NCBI RefSeq assembly: GCF_010078235.1
Contig: NZ_JAABOS010000009.1
Coordinates: 62,001 to 126,000 of the forward strand
Source: Cognatundibacterium crateris
GTDB lineage: Bacteria > Pseudomonadota > Gammaproteobacteria > Burkholderiales > Burkholderiaceae_D
Length of the DNA stretch: 64,000 bases
Reading direction: 5' to 3'
This document shows positions 1-9,069 of the stretch, piece by piece. Position 1 is the first letter of the stretch, and each line of letters starts with the position of its first letter. Under the pieces are notes generated by a model, which was given only the letters and a program-made list of their open reading frames with translations, made no database searches and was not told where the DNA came from. The position numbers and the translations under genes are program-made.

Positions 1-389
1 GCGCACGTGCTGCTGCTGGCGAAATCAAAGGCGACAATGCGGATCAGGACGCAGGTATCAAGCTGGTTCTGAAAGCGATCGAAGCACCGCTGCGCGAAAT
101 CGTAGCGAATGCCGGTGGCGAACCTAGCGTTGTTGTGAACGCAATCGTGAATGGCTCTGGCAACTACGGTTTCAATGCTGCTAACGACACCTACGGCGAC
201 ATGATCGAAATGGGTATTCTGGACCCGGCAAAAGTAACCCGTTCTGCTCTGCAAAACGCGGCTTCTGTTGCTGCTCTGATCCTGACAACTGACGCACTGG
301 TTGCTGAACTGGCTGAAGACAAACCAGCTGGCGGCATGGGCGACATGGGTGGTATGGGCGGTATGGGTGGCATGGGCGGCATGATGTAA
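1..389 (+). CDS. groL: Chaperonin GroEL, C-terminal part (cut by window edge)
   Basis: The reading frame is open from base 3 and ends at TAA 387-389; the start lies outside the window. The translated part is the last ~128 residues of the 60-kDa chaperonin: end of the apical/intermediate return strand, the C-terminal equatorial helices, then the flexible Gly-Gly-Met tail ([10 protein letters not shown]) that points into the folding cavity. GroEL forms a double heptamer ring in the cytosol and folds proteins with GroES. groES would be expected just upstream, outside the window. A strong intrinsic terminator follows at about 423, so this is the last gene of its operon. Confidence 0.97.
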   Translation, partial: ARAAAGEIKGDNADQDAGIKLVLKAIEAPLREIVANAGGEPSVVVNAIVNGSGNYGFNAANDTYGDMIEMGILDPAKVTRSALQNAASVAALILTTDALVAELAEDKPAGGMGDMGGMGGMGGMGGMM

Positions 390-804
390 TAACCGTCGCA
401 AGCGACACTCGCCTGCACACTGAAAAACCCCGCAGCAATGCGGGGTTTTTTGCTTTTTTGTCTTGACCTAACCCACGGCTGCAGCCCGTCAGCAATACGA
501 TGCAACAGCTAACTCGCCTCATGATCACAGGCACTGAATGCGTGCTTGACACAGTGAGCGCAGACTAAGATACTGCCGCCTTTGAAAGAAAATTTTCATA
601 ATCGGCAGCAAGTCGCTACAACGACGGGCACCGCTTACTCGTTTTTATAACAACGCCACACGATTAGTACGCAGTTCATACGCAAAGCTGTAAAGTCTGA
701 GCGGGCACGGCATGACCGTGTCAGCCGTTAACTTCACCGCGTTGCCAACAGACTGCATTGTTATCCGTGCTGGCCCAGTCTGACTTCCTGATCCTGGAGA
801 CACA
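390..804. other. Intergenic region groL to OPT transporter
   Basis: 415 bp without a convincing gene. It holds the groL terminator and then the leader of the OPT transporter gene, with a Shine-Dalgarno GGAGA at 796-800. Short reading frames here have no ribosome site or family features. No promoter could be assigned with confidence. Confidence 0.6.
423..451 (+). terminator. Intrinsic terminator after groL
   Basis: GC-rich stem (ACCCCGCA / TGCGGGGT) with a 3-4 nt loop, preceded by A5 and followed by T6. It sits 34 bp after the groL stop. Confidence 0.9.
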
Positions 805-2787
805 ATGGCCCTGCAACAACTGAATGAAGAGCAGATCCGGACCTGGACTCGCGCCCAAAAGGACGAGTGGTGGTTCAAAAACATTTACCGTGGCGATATG
901 CCACAACTCACCTTCCGTTCCGCCCTGACCGGTTTTTTACTGGGTGGCATCTTGTCCGCTACGGCGCTGTATATCGCGGCCAAATCGGGCGTGAATATCG
1001 GTGTTGGTCTGACTTCGGTCATTCTGGCCTTTGCGCTATTCAGAATTCTGTCAAAAACCGGCATCGCCAAAGACTTTACGATACTGGAAAATAACTGCGC
1101 CCAATCCATCGCCACAGCAGCCGGTTATATGACCATGCCTATGGTGGCACCGATTACCGCCTACATGCTGGTGACCGGACAAATCATCCCGTGGTGGCAT
1201 ATGCTGATCTGGATGGTGGTCTGCTCTATTCTGGGCGTACTGGTCGCGTTTCCGCTCAAGCGCCGCTTCATCAATGAAGATCAGTTACCGTTCCCGGAAG
1301 GCCGTGCCTGCGGCGTCGTACTCGACACCCTGTATTCCGGTGATGGCAAAGAAGGCATGCGTCAGGCCAGACTGCTGGGCCTGACCACCTTGTGGGCCGG
1401 TGCCTATCAATTCCTGATCAGCGATGGCTGGATGAAGCTGCTGCAATTCAAAGTGCTGCAAATGGATAAATGGGCAGGCATGACTGAGGCCTGGCATTTA
1501 CAGGAACGCATCGATACCTATTATTACCAGCTGGCCGTGAAGTACGACCTGTGGATACCAAAAATCCTGGGAGTGGATTTCCGTGCACTGGGTCTGCGCC
1601 TGACTGTTGATGCCGCGATGTTCGGCGTCGGCGGCCTGATGGGCATACGCGTCGCGAGCAGCCTGTTGCTGGGTAGCTTGCTGAACTTCGCGCTGCTCGG
1701 ACCGCTGATGATACAAAGAGGTGATATCGTCGAACGTATCGCACCGAATGGTAAGCTGGTTCCTATCTCCCGCGTAGAGATTCTGAACCAATGGGGTCTG
1801 TGGTGGGCAGTCTCCATCATGGTGGTTGGCTCTATCGTTACGCTGGCCGCCAAGCCTGAAATTTTTACCAGCCTGTTCAAATCCATGGGTAAGCAAAAGT
1901 CCGTCACTAAAGGCCCGGACATACTGGCGCATATAGAACTGCCGCTGATGGTTTCTTACATCGGTATTCCAGCCTTCAGTCTGCTGGGTGCATGGCTGAA
2001 CCTGAGCTTTTTCGGTGTTCCTATGGTACTGACTTTCGCCGCCTTACCGCTGGTCTTCCTGCTGGCTGTGATCTGCGCTAACTCGATGGCGCTGACTTCC
2101 TGGTCGCCAACTGGTGCACTGTCCAAAATCACGCAGATCACCATGGGCGTGATAGACCGTACTAATCCGGCATCGAACATGATCCCGGCCGGTATGACTG
2201 CCGAAGTGGCATCGAATGCATCCAATCTGCTGTCTGATATCACACCGGGCTATATGCTGGGCGCGAAACCACGTCAGCAGGCAATCGGCCATGTGATCGG
2301 CATTATCTCTGGCGCCCTGGCTTGTATCCCGATTTACTACCTGCTGTTCCTGCCTGCCGATGCACAAGGCATACGTGATACTGCGACCATCGTCAGCGAC
2401 CGTTTCTCGCATCCATCTGCAATGCAATGGAAAGGTATGGCGGAACTGATCGCCAAAGGCGTGAGCAGTTTGCCTACTTCGGCGATTATCGCCATGGTGG
2501 TAGCGGCACTGGCAGCGCTGGTGATAGAAGGTGGAAAAATGATCACTAAGGGCAAAATCCCGCTGTCCGCAGTGGCGATCGGTCTCGGTGTGGTGTTACC
2601 ACCGGAAGCCTGTCTGGCCATGTGGCTGGGTGCTGCCGCATTCTGGTGGATGGGTCGCAAACATCCTGAACCAGGCACTGCCGGTCACCAGTTCTGGGTT
2701 GAAGGTTGTGAACCTATCTGTGCCGGTCTGATTTCCGGTGCGGCGTTGATGGGTATCGGTAACGCCCTGCTGAACGTCATGCTGTAA
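805..2787 (+). CDS. OPT-family oligopeptide transporter
   Basis: A 660-residue polytopic inner-membrane protein with about 14-16 hydrophobic segments, the usual size for the bacterial branch of the oligopeptide transporter (OPT) family. Family marks seen: an N-terminal cytosolic stretch ending in LTFRSALTGFLLGG, a conserved NN...TAAGYM segment around residues 95-110, and FPEGRACG near residues 160-170. OPT proteins are proton-coupled importers of short peptides or metal-chelate peptides; the substrate cannot be told from sequence. ATG at 805 is preceded by GGAGA at 5-nt spacing. The gene stands alone between two intrinsic terminators, so it is probably monocistronic. Confidence 0.9.
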   Translation: MALQQLNEEQIRTWTRAQKDEWWFKNIYRGDMPQLTFRSALTGFLLGGILSATALYIAAKSGVNIGVGLTSVILAFALFRILSKTGIAKDFTILENNCAQSIATAAGYMTMPMVAPITAYMLVTGQIIPWWHMLIWMVVCSILGVLVAFPLKRRFINEDQLPFPEGRACGVVLDTLYSGDGKEGMRQARLLGLTTLWAGAYQFLISDGWMKLLQFKVLQMDKWAGMTEAWHLQERIDTYYYQLAVKYDLWIPKILGVDFRALGLRLTVDAAMFGVGGLMGIRVASSLLLGSLLNFALLGPLMIQRGDIVERIAPNGKLVPISRVEILNQWGLWWAVSIMVVGSIVTLAAKPEIFTSLFKSMGKQKSVTKGPDILAHIELPLMVSYIGIPAFSLLGAWLNLSFFGVPMVLTFAALPLVFLLAVICANSMALTSWSPTGALSKITQITMGVIDRTNPASNMIPAGMTAEVASNASNLLSDITPGYMLGAKPRQQAIGHVIGIISGALACIPIYYLLFLPADAQGIRDTATIVSDRFSHPSAMQWKGMAELIAKGVSSLPTSAIIAMVVAALAALVIEGGKMITKGKIPLSAVAIGLGVVLPPEACLAMWLGAAAFWWMGRKHPEPGTAGHQFWVEGCEPICAGLISGAALMGIGNALLNVML

Positions 2788-2804
2788 TTCTGTTCTGCTC
2801 ATAG

Positions 2805-2846
2805 CAAAAAGCCCCGCCAGACGCAAGACTGGCGGGGCTTTTTTTC
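2805..2846 (+). terminator. Intrinsic terminator after OPT transporter
   Basis: Perfect 10-bp stem GCCCCGCCAG / CTGGCGGGGC, A5 before and T7 after; the A-rich 5' side would let it work for the convergent DTW gene too. Confidence 0.92.
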
Positions 2847-2869
2847 GTCTGGCTGAGCTTAGCTGAAAC

Positions 2870-3517
2870 TCAGCGGCTCTGCTGCATCCAGCCTAACTGC
2901 TGCTCCACCATCTGATCGAAGGCTTGCAGCACAGGGCTGAAATCGGCTTCGGGTTGCAGCGCCATCAGCGCATAGGTGCTGGCTTCCAGCGTCGATAACT
3001 GGTCAGGCTGATGGGCTTTACGGATGCGGTAATGCGAGGCTGGCATCTGACGCAGACTCCAGCGTGGCAGCGATTGTAATAGCGGATTCTGGTACAGCAT
3101 CTTACGACTCTTACGCCAGGTCGCATCCAGCACCACCAGTCTGAGCGGCGGCGCACTGGCAGACGGCTCCCAGGCGCTGCCATGGCTGTGCAAGTCCTGC
3201 GCCTCAGATTCCGCCGTATCGGGATACAGTAAGACTGTTAATCTGGCTGACTGCTGAGCTGCCCCCGCTACGCCGCTGTGCCAGTCCCCGCGTAAAGCCT
3301 GCGCCAAAGCCACCTGCTCAAACTGTTCACCCGTCATTATCGCGGACGATCCTGGCAGGCACAGATGCAACAAGCGTCCGCTGCCTTTGACATGACTGAC
3401 CTCCAGCGGATGCTGCAATATCAGCAATTCATGGCGGGTATGGACGGGGCTGACGCAATGGCAGATGCAATTTCTGGCAGCACGCAAACAGTGCTGACAA
3501 GTTTCACGTGAACTCAT
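2870..3517 (-). CDS. DTW-domain protein, probable tRNA-uridine aminocarboxypropyltransferase (TapT/YfiP-like)
   Basis: About 215 residues. The N-terminus has the Cys pattern CQHC...CICHC, typical of zinc-binding DTW proteins. The signature DATWRKSRKM lies in the middle, followed by LPRWSLR and SHYRIRKAH, matching the DTW family of SPOUT-like enzymes that put the acp group of S-adenosylmethionine on tRNA uridine. I chose the ATG at 3517: it starts right before the Cys cluster and has TAAGG about 6 nt upstream. A longer in-frame start at 3574 adds 19 residues with two more Cys but has poorer support. Transcribed towards the OPT gene; the bidirectional-looking hairpin at 2805-2846 separates them. 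Confidence 0.85.
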   Translation of the reverse strand: MSSRETCQHCLRAARNCICHCVSPVHTRHELLILQHPLEVSHVKGSGRLLHLCLPGSSAIMTGEQFEQVALAQALRGDWHSGVAGAAQQSARLTVLLYPDTAESEAQDLHSHGSAWEPSASAPPLRLVVLDATWRKSRKMLYQNPLLQSLPRWSLRQMPASHYRIRKAHQPDQLSTLEASTYALMALQPEADFSPVLQAFDQMVEQQLGWMQQSR

Positions 3518-3670
3518 GCAAACCTTACAAACTAGGGGAGAAGTACAGTAGTACGGACTAACAGGTCCAACCACCGGGCACTGCGAATTTTACTTAATCC
3601 AAGGCACCTTTGGCAGGCTTAGACTATCATGTCAATAATTTCGTCCCAGCATCACATCGGAAAACCCGCC

Positions 3671-4849
3671 ATGAAAATGTCCTATCTGTTATCCCTGTTG
3701 ACTATACTGATCGCCTCCGCTTGCGGTGGTGGTGGCAGTAGCGCCTCCGGCGGTGAGACAGTAACACCGCCGGTTTTGCCACCGGTCACACCGCCGGCTA
3801 CGCTGGAAAAGAAAGCCGCAGCGCTGGCCGCCAAGCTGGGTAAGCCAACTCGCATGCTGGTCGGACTGGGATCAGCTGACCTGGCCGATGTCCAGAAACA
3901 AAGTCTGAAAATTGATATTTATGATCAGTATCTGAATGGCGTAGGTGCAGGCTCCTGGACCACCTGGAACAGTCCTAGCGGCGCCTACGTGCAAGTCGTT
4001 GCGAAAAATGCCGATACTCTGGGTGCAGTACCTATGTTCACGCTGTACCAGATGGCCAGCAATGGTGATGGTAATCTGTCCGGTCTGTCTAACCAAACCT
4101 TCATGACAGGCTACTGGAACAATGTGCGTCTGCTGTTCCAGCAAATTAAAACCTATGGCAAACCGGTACTGGTGAATTTTGAACCGGATTTTTGGGGCTA
4201 TACCCAGCGCTTGTCCACCAATGCCGACCCGGCTACGGTGTTCGCACTGGTGAACAGTGATGCCGATTGCAGCACGCTGGGTAATCATGTCGCCGGGCTG
4301 GCGCAATGTCTGGTACAAATTGCACGTAAATATGCCCCCAATGCCTATATCGGCTTTCCGCCTGCGCTGTTTGGTGATCTGTATTCAACTGCACTCGGCT
4401 ACATGCAAAAACTGGGCGCAGACAAAGCCGATTTCATCGTGATGCAGACGCTGGACCGAGATGCCGGTTGCTTTGAAGCGATTCCCCAGCCCAGCTATTG
4501 CCAGCGTGCCGGTACTAATTGGTACTGGGATGAAGCGAATATCAAATCCCCTAATTTCACCGAACATTTTGCGCTTGCCAAATCGTATAACACTGGTCTG
4601 CAATTACCCGTGCTGTGGTGGCAAACGCCACTCGGTGTACCGTCTGCAGTTGCCGGTGGCAGAGCGGGGAAATGGCGTGATAACCGTGCGCGCTACTTCC
4701 TGACCCATGCGTCAGAGATGGTGGCAGCAGGCGGATTAGGCGTGGTATTCAGCACCGGTGAGGTGAATCAGACCAGCATCAATACCGATGGCGGACAATT
4801 CAAAACGCTGACGACGAATTACCTGGCAAACCCGGCGGCTCTGCCGTAG
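3671..4849 (+). CDS. Putative lipoprotein with a glycoside-hydrolase-like (TIM-barrel type) body, function unknown
   Basis: About 392 residues from ATG 3671; an upstream in-frame ATG at 3629 adds 14 polar residues before the signal peptide, so the later start is preferred. The N-terminus is a lipoprotein signal (MKMSYLLSLL...IASAC|GGGG), then a Ser/Gly/Pro-rich linker to about residue 45. The body has alternating strand/helix character, with a run LVNFEPDFWGY near residue 175 and IVMQTLDRDAG near residue 255. Acidic residues at strand ends like these are common in glycoside hydrolase barrels, but I do not recognise the family. Several Cys suggest disulfides in the periplasm. It is not in an obvious operon. 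Confidence 0.7.
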   Translation: MKMSYLLSLLTILIASACGGGGSSASGGETVTPPVLPPVTPPATLEKKAAALAAKLGKPTRMLVGLGSADLADVQKQSLKIDIYDQYLNGVGAGSWTTWNSPSGAYVQVVAKNADTLGAVPMFTLYQMASNGDGNLSGLSNQTFMTGYWNNVRLLFQQIKTYGKPVLVNFEPDFWGYTQRLSTNADPATVFALVNSDADCSTLGNHVAGLAQCLVQIARKYAPNAYIGFPPALFGDLYSTALGYMQKLGADKADFIVMQTLDRDAGCFEAIPQPSYCQRAGTNWYWDEANIKSPNFTEHFALAKSYNTGLQLPVLWWQTPLGVPSAVAGGRAGKWRDNRARYFLTHASEMVAAGGLGVVFSTGEVNQTSINTDGGQFKTLTTNYLANPAALP

Positions 4850-4879
4850 ACCTCAGTAAGCCGCAGTAAGCAAGCGGCT

Positions 4880-5785
4880 TCAGGCATGCTGGCGGTTCAG
4901 ATGCTGTAATGCAGGCAGCAGGCTGGGATAGGTAAACTGGTATCCCAGCTTATTCAGACGGGCAGGCAGCACATGCTGGCCACCGGTCAACAATTCAGAC
5001 AATTCCCCCAGCGCCAGTTGCAGCACCCAGGCCGGGGTGAACAGCCAGGCCGGACGCTGCAGACTGCGCGCCAGTAACTGCGTGAATTCACGGTTCGTCA
5101 CAGCTTGTGGCGCGACCATATTGACGCAGCCGCTGGCACGCTCATCTGTGAGCAATCTGAGTACGATGGCCACATAATCATCGACATGTATCCAGCTCAT
5201 CCACTGACGGCCATCGCCTATGCGCGCACCCAGACCCAGTTGAAATGGCAGGCGCATTTTTTTCAAAATACCGCCTGCGCTATCGAGCACTAAGCCCGTA
5301 CGCAGCACACAGACCCGGGTTCCAAAGCGCGCTGCCGGGATCGCAGCGGCTTCCCAGTCTACGCATAACTGCGCACCAAAATCGCCACCGGCACTGGCGG
5401 TTTCATCGATCATTTCGTCACGACGATTGCCATACACGCCAATAGCAGAACCGCTGAGCAGCACAGCAGGCTTCTTCCTGGCCTGCGCCATTTTATGCAT
5501 CAGTTGCTCAGTCAAAGTAATACGGCTGTGACGCAGTAATTGCTTACGCGCCGCAGTCCAGCGCGCATCGACTATCGATTCACCGGCCAGATTGATGATG
5601 GCATCGAACTCCAGTTCGGGCGTGTATTGTTCCAGGTCCTGCATCGCCTGCACCCCGGCACCACACAATGCGGCCAGCTGTTGCGGGCGACGCGTGAGAA
5701 CAGTGAGCTGATGCCCCTGCGCCAGCAAGGCTGTGCATAAACGCCGGCCAATCAGCCCGGTTCCGCCTGTGATTAAGATATGCAT
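4880..5785 (-). CDS. TIGR01777-type NAD(P)-binding epimerase/reductase (YfcH-like)
   Basis: 301 residues, the usual size for this extended short-chain dehydrogenase group. The N-terminus has the dinucleotide motif GGTGLIGRRL at residues 7-16. Other group marks: INLAGESI around residue 85, SGSAIGVYG (Ser/Tyr active-site region) around residues 110-120, and WMSWIHVDD near residue 200. The C-terminal DUF1731-like part carries LPARLNKLGYQF. The reaction is unknown; family members bind NADP(H) in the cytosol. It lies 63 bp downstream of the TonB-like gene on the same strand and may be cotranscribed with it. Confidence 0.88.
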   Translation of the reverse strand: MHILITGGTGLIGRRLCTALLAQGHQLTVLTRRPQQLAALCGAGVQAMQDLEQYTPELEFDAIINLAGESIVDARWTAARKQLLRHSRITLTEQLMHKMAQARKKPAVLLSGSAIGVYGNRRDEMIDETASAGGDFGAQLCVDWEAAAIPAARFGTRVCVLRTGLVLDSAGGILKKMRLPFQLGLGARIGDGRQWMSWIHVDDYVAIVLRLLTDERASGCVNMVAPQAVTNREFTQLLARSLQRPAWLFTPAWVLQLALGELSELLTGGQHVLPARLNKLGYQFTYPSLLPALQHLNRQHA

Positions 5786-5848
5786 AAAATGCCCTGCCCC
5801 AATTCGTGAATTGCCCTCAGTGTAGGGTAATTCATGTAATTTTGCTTA

Positions 5849-7804
5849 TCAGCGCAATTCTTCCAGTATGCGCAGGCTGTCATCAAAACTCCAGATACGC
5901 CGGATTTCAATCACATCGTATTGCGCCGCTACCGCAGGCGGAAAGGCCGCATAACGCGCATTGAGGCGCACGATATTGCGCACCGCCTGGTCCAGATCCA
6001 TACGGCCACTGGAGCGATGTATGGTCACCTCCTCCACCGTACCATCGCTGCGTATCGCTACCGTAACAATAGGGTCGCCACGTGCTTTATCTCTGGCTGT
6101 ACTGGAATAATTCAGATTGCCATTGCGTTCGATTTTCTGTTTCCAGCTATCGGCGTAGGCCCGTAACTGCACATCGCGCTCGCTATTGCTGAAGACACTG
6201 CGCCGACGTGATTTTTCAGCAGATTCACGTGGTACTGGCGGAGCACCACGCAACAAATCCAGCCCGCGTGCCTGTTCGCGCAAACGGTTAGCGAGATCAC
6301 TTTGCAAACTGGCCTGACTGGCGCTTGCGAGTGCGCTGCCATTGCCAGCGGTACTGCCGTTACCACTGCCGGCACCGGGCATTGCAGCATGACCATTGCT
6401 GCTGGCGCTTCCATTGCCTGACTGGCTGGTCTGCGCTTGGACTGACACACCTGCTCCTGCGCCAGCAGCGTTCGCCATTCCCTGTGCGGGTGCTGCATGT
6501 TGACTGACACTGCTATTGCCAGCGATGACCTGTGCAGCCCGGGCCTGACTTTGCGCCTTATCTGCCATACTGGCCTGGGCCGCAGCGATCTGAGCAGCCT
6601 GAGCGACCTGAGCGGCTTTAGCAGCCGCCTGCAGCTCAGCCTCACGCTGTTGTTGCGCTGCCAGTTGCTGACGTTCCTGCTCCTGCTCGCGTTCCAACTC
6701 CCGCTTCTGCAGTGCTGCGTTACGTTGATTTTTCTGTAGCTCGCGCATCTGCTTATCCTGCGCAAGCTGCTGCAAACCTGCATCAACAACAGCCGCTGGC
6801 TGACTGCGTTGCTGCAGCATTTCGGTCAGACGATTTTCAGCAGCTGTGTGCGCTTGCTGCAGTTGCTGTTCCTGGCGCAGTTGTTCTTGTTTTTCCTGTT
6901 CTTGTTTTTTCAATTCCCGCAGTTCCGCTGCACGCTTTTCCTGCTCAGCTTTTTCCTGTTCCTGACGGTCGGTCTCGGCCTGTGCAAGGCGGAACTGCTC
7001 TATGTCGCTTTTCTGGGTTTGCTGAATCTGGCTGACTAAAGTTTGCTGACTGCGCATATCCGAGGTCTCGCTCAATTGAGCCGCTAACTGGCGCTCACGC
7101 TCGGCCTGTTTACGCTGGCGTTTTTCGGCATCAGCCTGATAACGCTCCGGTGCAACAGCGACAGGATCATCCTCTTTTTCTTCACCACTCTGACTGACAG
7201 GATCAGGAAAACGACGCCGCTCGGTTTCTTCCTCAGGCACTTTCTTGATATCTTCAGGCGCCTGCGCAGCCACTACAAAACTATCCAGCCTGAACTGATC
7301 CTGGGCGATGACTGCCTTCACTTCAGACAGCGCAATCTTACGCTTGGGCGCAACCGGCGCCTGAGAGGCATGAGCGCGCTTGGTCTTCGTCGTTTTCGCG
7401 GATGTTGGTGGCGGCGCAAGTACTGCAGCAGGCAGACGCGGTGCGATCAGCTGTATGCCATTCACGGCAACGCCTGATGCCCTGCTTTGCGGTGCGATGG
7501 AAGACAAGGCCGGTGTCGATGCAGGCTGGGCTTTTTCAGCCGGGGCTGAGGCTGGGCTTGTGGCTGAACTCTGCACTGGCGGCGCAGGCATAGTGATACG
7601 CAAGGCCAGTTGCGGCACTTCGGCGCGTTGCTCAGATGCAGACGGCGCTGAGGATAGCGGTGCAGCCGGACCACTACCCGGTATGCCAAAGCGCAGCGAT
7701 AACACCAGCACATGCAAGAGCACAGAGACCAGCAGCCCAAGCGACAGCCGCCGTTTAACCTCATCATGGAGTTGTGCTGCAGAGTGGTGCGCAATCAGAG
7801 TCAT
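5849..7804 (-). CDS. TonB/TolA-like protein with long coiled coil and TonB C-terminal domain
   Basis: 651 residues. One N-terminal membrane anchor (residues ~18-40, GLLVSVLLHVLVLSL), a Pro/Ala/Ser-rich stretch to ~190, a highly charged Gln/Glu/Lys/Arg coiled coil from ~225 to ~400, a low-complexity Ala/Gly/Ser segment to ~490, and a TonB-type C-terminal domain (~550-645; VTVAIRSDGTVEEVTIHRSSG, FPPAVAAQYDVIEI). Such proteins span the periplasm and pass proton-motive force from ExbB/ExbD or TolQ/TolR to outer-membrane partners. No exbB/exbD or receptor gene is adjacent, so its partner is unknown. It is far longer than typical TonB (~240). Start ATG 7804 has only a weak ribosome site. Confidence 0.82.
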   Translation of the reverse strand: MTLIAHHSAAQLHDEVKRRLSLGLLVSVLLHVLVLSLRFGIPGSGPAAPLSSAPSASEQRAEVPQLALRITMPAPPVQSSATSPASAPAEKAQPASTPALSSIAPQSRASGVAVNGIQLIAPRLPAAVLAPPPTSAKTTKTKRAHASQAPVAPKRKIALSEVKAVIAQDQFRLDSFVVAAQAPEDIKKVPEEETERRRFPDPVSQSGEEKEDDPVAVAPERYQADAEKRQRKQAERERQLAAQLSETSDMRSQQTLVSQIQQTQKSDIEQFRLAQAETDRQEQEKAEQEKRAAELRELKKQEQEKQEQLRQEQQLQQAHTAAENRLTEMLQQRSQPAAVVDAGLQQLAQDKQMRELQKNQRNAALQKRELEREQEQERQQLAAQQQREAELQAAAKAAQVAQAAQIAAAQASMADKAQSQARAAQVIAGNSSVSQHAAPAQGMANAAGAGAGVSVQAQTSQSGNGSASSNGHAAMPGAGSGNGSTAGNGSALASASQASLQSDLANRLREQARGLDLLRGAPPVPRESAEKSRRRSVFSNSERDVQLRAYADSWKQKIERNGNLNYSSTARDKARGDPIVTVAIRSDGTVEEVTIHRSSGRMDLDQAVRNIVRLNARYAAFPPAVAAQYDVIEIRRIWSFDDSLRILEELR

Positions 7805-8072
7805 GCAATCAGAAAATCCGGGAGTTCATCAGGTCAATATCCGGCGCTACTTTACCATTGCACAGCGCCAACGCACACTGGAATTGCTTGGTTCGCCAGC
7901 AATTGTGACCAGACACCGACAATTGCCTGAGCAGCCTTGTTGTGCCGATTTCCACAAGCTGGCCAGGTGATCGCATCAAGACAGCATGCCTACGTGGGTG
8001 ATAAGCTCAACATCAATCCGTCATCCGTCAGCAATCAGCACTCCGCTCCCGGAAAAAAATCTAAGGCTTAGC

Positions 8073-9017
8073 ATGACTTACATAGACATTATCGACTCCC
8101 ATACCGGCGGCGAACCTACCCGCGTCATCATGGCGGGCGGCCCGCCACTTGGCGAGGGCAGCCTGGCTCAGCAACTGGACATCTTCCGCACTCAGTTTGA
8201 CCATTACCGTACGGCGACGGTGTGTGAACCACGCGGTTCAGACGTGCTGGTCGGCGCACTGGCCTGTCACTCACCGCATCCGGATTGCGTGGCCGGCGTG
8301 ATCTTCTTTAACAACGTCGGTTATCTGGGCATGTGTGGTCACGGCATGATAGGTTTTCTGGTCACACTGGCCCATGCGGGCCGCATTACACCTGGCCTGC
8401 ATCGCATCGATACACCGGTTGGTATCGTGCAGGCTGAGTTACATGAAGATCTGAGCGTGACGGTGCACAATGTACCGGCCTACCGCTACCGCCATGCCGT
8501 CAACGTCGAGGTGCCGGGCATAGGCACAGTCAGCGGCGATATCGCCTGGGGTGGCAACTGGTTTTTCCTGATTAACCAGCATGGAATACAGCTGCAACTG
8601 ACACAGCTTGAGCAATTAACGGATTTTGCCTGGCGGGTACGGCAGGCGTTGGAAGCAGCTGGCATCAGCGGTGAGCATGGTGCAGTGATCGACCACATAG
8701 AATTATTTGGCACCGCCGACTCTGCCAGCAATCATAGTAAGAATTTCGTGCTTTGCCCCGGCAAAGCCTACGACCGCTCGCCCTGTGGCACCGGCACCAG
8801 CGCAAAACTGGCGTGCCTGGCGGCAGATGGCAAACTGCAAGAGCAACAAGTCTGGCGTCAGGAAAGCATTATCGGCAGCGTGTTTGAAGCCAGCTATCGT
8901 TTTGCCGATGCTGAGCGGACACGAGTCCTACCCAGCCTGCGCGGCTCAGCCTTTGTGAATGCCGAAGCCAGACTGCTACTCAACGGGCACGACCCCTTCA
9001 TCTGGGGCATACGTTAA
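8073..9017 (+). CDS. 4-hydroxyproline 2-epimerase (proline racemase family)
   Basis: 314 residues from ATG 8073, which has TAAGG at 7 nt. An upstream in-frame ATG (7986) is rejected because the family starts at [12 protein letters not shown]. Both catalytic cysteines are present: Cys88 in MCGHGMIG and Cys238 in CGTGTSAK. Two Cys separate epimerases/racemases from the Thr-containing trans-3-hydroxyproline dehydratases. The enzyme converts trans-4-hydroxy-L-proline to cis-4-hydroxy-D-proline, the first step of hydroxyproline catabolism. The later enzymes (D-hydroxyproline oxidase, deaminase, aldehyde dehydrogenase) are not in this window. An AraC gene converges on it, and a GntR gene lies 1.1 kb away; either could be its regulator. 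Confidence 0.9.
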   Translation: MTYIDIIDSHTGGEPTRVIMAGGPPLGEGSLAQQLDIFRTQFDHYRTATVCEPRGSDVLVGALACHSPHPDCVAGVIFFNNVGYLGMCGHGMIGFLVTLAHAGRITPGLHRIDTPVGIVQAELHEDLSVTVHNVPAYRYRHAVNVEVPGIGTVSGDIAWGGNWFFLINQHGIQLQLTQLEQLTDFAWRVRQALEAAGISGEHGAVIDHIELFGTADSASNHSKNFVLCPGKAYDRSPCGTGTSAKLACLAADGKLQEQQVWRQESIIGSVFEASYRFADAERTRVLPSLRGSAFVNAEARLLLNGHDPFIWGIR

Positions 9018-9026
9018 GTCTGCATA

Positions 9027-9069
9027 GTGACAGCGGCCTGCGCGCATCAGTTCGCAGGCTGACTGTCAC
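9027..9069. repeat. Long inverted repeat between convergent genes
   Basis: Two nested perfect 7-bp arms: GTGACAG (9027-9033) with CTGTCAC (9063-9069), and GCCTGCG (9036-9042) with CGCAGGC (9053-9059). It spans the stop of the AraC gene and has no T tract, so it is a stable hairpin between convergent genes rather than a classical terminator. Confidence 0.7.

Noticed and set aside
7380-7970. 196-codon plus-strand frame over the start of the TonB-like gene
   Set aside because: Ala/Gly-rich antisense of the Pro/Ala-rich linker; no ribosome site or conserved features.
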